Below, in pieces: positions 58,017 to 64,000 of a stretch of 64,000 nt of DNA; position 1 is the first letter of the stretch; each line of letters starts with the position of its first letter. The stretch is taken from the NCBI RefSeq assembly GCF_023195885.1, contig NZ_JALPKO010000005.1, positions 124,001 to 188,000 on the forward strand. The letters run 5' to 3'. The notes under the pieces were generated by a model, which made no database searches, was not told the DNA's origin, and saw nothing but the letters and a program-made list of their open reading frames with translations. The DNA comes from Methylonatrum kenyense (GTDB lineage: Bacteria > Pseudomonadota > Gammaproteobacteria > Nitrococcales > Aquisalimonadaceae). Position numbers and translations under genes: made by a program.

Positions 58017-58943
58017 ATGATTCGACAGCGCACACTGAAGAATGTGATCCGGGCGACCGGGGTGGGCCTGCATACGGGTGAGAAGGTTTTTCTGACCCTG
58101 CTGCCGGCGCCGGCTGACACGGGAATCGTTTTCCGACGGGTCGATCTGGATGGCGGGGTCGAAATCCCTGCGCATCCGGAAAAGGTGGGTGACACCCTGT
58201 TGTCCACCAATCTCGTTCAGGACGGCGTTCGTGTCTGCACGATCGAGCACCTGATGTCGGCCATGGCCGGTCTCGGGATCGATAATGCGGTGGTTGAACT
58301 GAGCGCCGCCGAGGTGCCGATCATGGACGGCAGTGCCGGGCCGTTCGTGTTCCTGATCCAGTCGGCAGGCATTCAGGAACAGGATGCCCCCAAGCGGTTC
58401 ATTCGTATCAAGAAGCCGATCCGGGTCGAGGATGGCGACAAGGCGGTGCAGTTCGAGCCGTTCAACGGCTTCAAGGTCAATTTCGCCATTGATTTCGACC
58501 ACCCGGTGTTCGAGAAAGGCTGCCAGACGGCGGAAGTTGATTTCTCAAGCACCAGTTTCGTCAAGGAAGTCAGCCGGGCGCGGACCTTCGGTTTCATGCG
58601 TGATATCGAAGCGCTGCAGGCAAACCGGCTTGCCCTCGGCGGCAGCCTCGACAATGCCATCGTGGTGGATGACTACCGGGTGTTGAACGAGGACGGTCTG
58701 CGCTACCGGGACGAGTTCGTCAAGCACAAGATCCTTGACGCAATCGGCGATCTGTACCTGCTTGGCCGCAGCCTCATCGGCTCGTTCACCGGTACCCGTT
58801 CCGGTCATGCGTTGAACAACCAGCTGCTCCGCGCGCTGCTCAAACAGCCCGACGCCTGGGAAGAGGTAACCTTTGACGACGCGTCAAAGTCACCGATTTC
58901 GTTCGATCAGTCTCTGCCCGCGCCGGTGCTGGCGAGCGCCTGA
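58017..58943 (+). CDS. lpxC: UDP-3-O-acyl-N-acetylglucosamine deacetylase
   Basis: 308 residues. LpxC catalyses the committed step of lipid A synthesis. Zinc ligands are His78 (TIEHLMSAM), His237 and Asp241 ([11 protein letters not shown]), with catalytic His264 in [11 protein letters not shown]. The N-terminus [18 protein letters not shown] is classic. In E. coli, LpxC is degraded by FtsH via its C-terminus; the tail here ([10 protein letters not shown]) also ends in small residues. A 196-bp gap from ftsZ suggests its own promoter. Confidence 0.97.
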   Translation: MIRQRTLKNVIRATGVGLHTGEKVFLTLLPAPADTGIVFRRVDLDGGVEIPAHPEKVGDTLLSTNLVQDGVRVCTIEHLMSAMAGLGIDNAVVELSAAEVPIMDGSAGPFVFLIQSAGIQEQDAPKRFIRIKKPIRVEDGDKAVQFEPFNGFKVNFAIDFDHPVFEKGCQTAEVDFSSTSFVKEVSRARTFGFMRDIEALQANRLALGGSLDNAIVVDDYRVLNEDGLRYRDEFVKHKILDAIGDLYLLGRSLIGSFTGTRSGHALNNQLLRALLKQPDAWEEVTFDDASKSPISFDQSLPAPVLASA

Positions 58944-58957
58944 GCCACGCTGACCGG

Positions 58958-59428
58958 TTAGTCCTGTCCGGACGGGCCGGCGCGGGACGCCAGTCGGAGC
59001 AGGGCCTGACGCATCCGCTCGTCCGGATGGTGGCGGGCGATTGCCTCCAGGTGTGTTGCCGCGGCCGGGCTCAGATGGCGCGGTCGTGCAAGCTGCACCG
59101 GTTGCGTTCGGCGGGGCTCGATGCGTATTCGCACGCGTGCCGGCGCCCGCCCCCGGCGGCCTCTCACACTGTCGCAAAGCGCTGCCCCCAGAAACCGCAA
59201 CTGGCTCGCTGCCGCCGGTGTGTCGGTTATCAGCAGCAGCTCCCCCTCATCCTCGACCTTCGCGACCTGACAGCGCGCTTGCAACGCACTGGGCAGCGCC
59301 TCATGCAGGGCAGCCTGTTGCACGCGCAGGTGGTCCGCCTCCTGCTGTAGCTGCGCCAGCATAGAGCGCGGATCCGTCAGTACCCGTTTGACCGGTCGCG
59401 GCCGTTTGCTGCCCATTCGCCACCCCAT
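58958..59428 (-). CDS. DUF721 family protein
   Basis: 156 residues (152 if the second in-frame ATG, 59416, is used). DUF721 proteins are small, basic and related to a DnaA-N/KH-like domain with suspected nucleic-acid binding; no function is proven for this family. The visible core DEGELLLITDTPAAASQLRFLGAALCDSVR lies in the middle; the C-terminal half is rich in Arg and Ala. It sits opposite in direction between lpxC and secA, exactly where Pseudomonas has its DUF721 gene. Confidence 0.82.
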   Translation of the reverse strand: MGWRMGSKRPRPVKRVLTDPRSMLAQLQQEADHLRVQQAALHEALPSALQARCQVAKVEDEGELLLITDTPAAASQLRFLGAALCDSVRGRRGRAPARVRIRIEPRRTQPVQLARPRHLSPAAATHLEAIARHHPDERMRQALLRLASRAGPSGQD

Positions 59429-59472
59429 CGCTGACGGTACCGTGCCGTCCTGAACTTTACGTTGCGATCAGT

Positions 59473-59478
59473 TATGAT
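59473..59478 (+). promoter_or_regulatory. Candidate -10 element of secA
   Basis: TATGAT lies 160 bp upstream of the secA ATG in an A/T-richer pocket. A weak TGAACT at 59451 (16-bp spacing) may act as -35. If used, the transcript would have a leader of about 150 nt containing several GC-rich hairpins. Confidence 0.4.
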
Positions 59479-59632
59479 ACGCGCCTCCGATCGCGGTCGA
59501 TATTCCATGTGGTGGACCGGGGGCCAATGCCTGGCCCGCAGGGGTCTGGCGCCGACCGCATCAGGCCAGACGGCATTGCCGTTGTCCAGCGGACGGGTGA
59601 TGTGAATCTTCGGAACATAATCGAGTGACTCC

Positions 59633-62338
<2,706 letters not shown>

Positions 62339-62344
62339 CAATCC

Positions 62345-63562
62345 ATGGCGGTCGGACTGAACCCTCCCGCTGAACTGCTTGCCATCGACGGTTTGCGCCT
62401 GGGTACCGCTCGGGCCGGCATTCGCAAACCGGACCGCCGGGATCTGGTCGTGCTGGAGCTTGCAGAAGGCGCCGAGACCGCCGCGGTGTTCACGCGCAAC
62501 CGGTTCTGCGCGGCGCCGGTGCACCTGGCACGGGAGCACCTGGCAGGGTCGGCGCCGCGCTACCTGCTGATCAACACCGGGAACGCCAATGCCGGAACCG
62601 GTCAGCGCGGGGCGCGGGATGCCCTGCGTTGCTGCCAGGCGCTGGCGGATCAGACCGGCGTCGCCGTCAATCGTGTGCTGCCGTTTTCCACCGGTGTCAT
62701 CGGCGAACCCTTGCCGGTGGAGCGACTCACGGCCGGGCTGCCGGCGGCGCTTGCCGCGCTGCAGGCCGATGGCTGGCAGGAGGCCGCCGAAGGCATCCTC
62801 ACCACCGACACCCTGGCCAAGGGCTGCAGCCGCCAGATCGAACTCGATGGCCATACCATCACGCTGACCGGCATCGCCAAGGGTGCCGGCATGATCCGGC
62901 CGGACATGGCGACCATGCTCGCCTTCATTGCCACCGACTGTTCCATCGGTCGGCCGCTGCTGCGGCGGCTGTTGCGGGATGCCGCGGATCAGTCCTTCAA
63001 CCGCATCACCGTCGACGGTGATACATCCACCAACGATGCCTGTGTGCTGGTGGCGACCGGTGCCTCGCATTGCCGGCTCGATGCGCTGCATCCGGAGGAT
63101 GTGGCGGCGTTTGCCGAGGCGCTTGCGGACCTGTGCCGGGAGCTCGCCCAGGCCATCGTGCGGGATGGCGAAGGGGCGACCCGCTTCATTACCATTTCCG
63201 TGGATGAGGCGTCCTCCGCGGCCGAAGCCCTCGACGTGGCCTATTGCATCGCGCACTCGCCGCTGGTGAAGACAGCGTTTTTCGCCGGCGATCCCAATTG
63301 GGGCCGGATTCTCGCCGCGGTCGGGCGTGCCGGCGTCGAGGAACTCGACGTCGAAGGTGTGCGAATCTCGCTGGACGATCTGTGTCTGGCAGAGAACGGC
63401 GGACGGGCCGAGGGTTATACCGAGGAGGCTGCCGCCGAACGCATGCGCCGTCAGGACATCGGAATCCGCGTTGCACTGGGTCGCGGCGGGGCCAGCGAGA
63501 CGGTCTGGACCTGCGACTTCTCCTACGAATACGTCCGCATCAATGCCGAGTACCGGACCTGA
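62345..63562 (+). CDS. argJ: Bifunctional glutamate N-acetyltransferase/amino-acid acetyltransferase
   Basis: 405 residues. ArgJ moves the acetyl group from N-acetylornithine to glutamate in the arginine cycle. The self-cleavage site lies at Ala189-Thr190 in PDMATMLAFIATD, where the new N-terminal Thr becomes the nucleophile. The conserved FNRITVDGDTSTNDACVL and NWGRILAAVGRAGV segments are in the second subunit. The secA-argJ-mutT order matches Pseudomonas. Whether it also uses acetyl-CoA cannot be told from this. Confidence 0.97.
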   Translation: MAVGLNPPAELLAIDGLRLGTARAGIRKPDRRDLVVLELAEGAETAAVFTRNRFCAAPVHLAREHLAGSAPRYLLINTGNANAGTGQRGARDALRCCQALADQTGVAVNRVLPFSTGVIGEPLPVERLTAGLPAALAALQADGWQEAAEGILTTDTLAKGCSRQIELDGHTITLTGIAKGAGMIRPDMATMLAFIATDCSIGRPLLRRLLRDAADQSFNRITVDGDTSTNDACVLVATGASHCRLDALHPEDVAAFAEALADLCRELAQAIVRDGEGATRFITISVDEASSAAEALDVAYCIAHSPLVKTAFFAGDPNWGRILAAVGRAGVEELDVEGVRISLDDLCLAENGGRAEGYTEEAAAERMRRQDIGIRVALGRGGASETVWTCDFSYEYVRINAEYRT

Positions 63563-63569
63563 GGCTGCA

Positions 63570-64000
63570 ATGGCGCCGGTGGTGGTGGCCGCCGGGGTGA
63601 TTCAGGGGCCGGACAGCCGTTTCCTGGTCAGCCAGCGACCGCGGCATCTGCACCAGGGTGGCTTGTGGGAATTTCCGGGAGGCAAGCTCGAGGCCGGCGA
63701 GAGCGCGTTTCAGGCGCTGCAGCGGGAGCTGTCCGAGGAGCTGGGCATTCGGGTCCGGCAGGCGGAGCCCCTGATTCGTGTGCCCTGGCGTTATCCGGAC
63801 AAGACCGTCGTGCTGCACGTCTGGCGCGTCACCGGCTTCGACGGTGAGCCGGAGCCCCGCGAGGGGCAGGCCATGCGCTGGGTGGATGGGGTGCAGCTCG
63901 CCGCATTGCGTTTCCCGGCCGCCAATCAGCCGATAGTCACTGCGGCACGTCTGCCGGACCGATACCTGATTACCCCTGAACCTGCCGGTCCCGTCGATGG
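63570..64000 (+). CDS. mutT: Nudix hydrolase MutT, probably fused to a ThiE-like domain (3' end outside window)
   Basis: 143 residues are visible and the frame is still open at the window end. The Nudix box is complete (residues 38-60, GGKLEAGESAFQALQRELSEELGI), so the enzyme should remove oxidised dGTP. After the Nudix domain the sequence continues LPDRYLITPEP, which resembles the N-terminus of thiamine-phosphate synthase-like domains fused to MutT in several gammaproteobacteria. It lies 7 nt after argJ. The fusion is an inference until the rest is seen. Confidence 0.88.
   Translation, partial: MAPVVVAAGVIQGPDSRFLVSQRPRHLHQGGLWEFPGGKLEAGESAFQALQRELSEELGIRVRQAEPLIRVPWRYPDKTVVLHVWRVTGFDGEPEPREGQAMRWVDGVQLAALRFPAANQPIVTAARLPDRYLITPEPAGPVD

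Noticed and set aside
56231-58210. A 659-codon - strand frame across ftsA, ftsZ and the lpxC start
   Set aside because: It crosses conserved genes and a real intergenic gap; no homologous domain can be seen.
59507-59605. A true secM gene
   Set aside because: Only 32 codons, no signal peptide and no arrest motif of the SecM type. Kept only as a possible leader ORF.

Overview
The window is chromosomal DNA of a high-GC gammaproteobacterium. It is dense with housekeeping genes, and I see no transposase, phage, tRNA or CRISPR array. Gene order closely follows the pseudomonad/Chromatiales pattern: yraL-lpoA-yraN-diaA-dolP beside sspB-sspA-petCBA, and murA-hisG-hisD-hisC beside algW/degS. Carriage of hprK with an EIIA-Man and HPr fits purple-sulfur or halophilic relatives (Ectothiorhodospiraceae-like) better than Pseudomonas. 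That placement is inference from gene content and order only.

Layout. 1-13724 (+): end of lptE, then holA, proA, nadD, rsfS, rlmH, maf, rng, yhdP, a Nit-type amidase, tldD and tldE. 13752-22107 (-), transcribed toward low coordinates: kdsD, kdsC, lptC, lptA and lptB (Kdo synthesis and LPS export), a 319-bp gap, then rpoN, hpf, ptsN, hprK, rapZ, a mannose-type EIIA and HPr. 22299-29405 (+): mlaF, mlaE, mlaD, mlaB, ibaG, murA, hisG, hisD and hisC. 29432-30619 (-): a DegS/AlgW-type protease. 31005-34789 (+): petABC (cytochrome bc1) and sspAB. 34828-38333 (-): lpoA, yraN, diaA, dolP. 38454-58943 (+): rsmI, the RNase P RNA gene, then a complete mraZ-to-ftsZ division and cell-wall cluster followed by lpxC. 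58958-59428 (-): a DUF721 gene. 59633-64000 (+): secA, argJ and a Nudix gene cut by the window edge.

Much of the window builds the envelope. The mur/fts cluster makes peptidoglycan precursors and the divisome. LpoA, DolP, LpxC, the Lpt and Kds proteins, YhdP and Mla build or maintain the outer membrane. A regulatory phosphotransferase branch (EIIA-Ntr, HPr, EIIA-Man, HprK, RapZ) lies beside rpoN and has no sugar permease nearby.

The points most worth a second look are: an mla operon with no mlaC; an HprK reduced to its catalytic domain; an HPr with a His-rich N-terminal extension; a 30-bp perfect repeat present twice in opposite orientation, one copy containing the dolP stop codon; a hairpin-rich 500-bp interval between rnpB and mraZ; a strong mraZ promoter followed by four 10-bp-spaced G-rich boxes; and a secA leader without secM but with a possible 32-codon ORF. 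I did not find a convincing wholly new multi-gene system.
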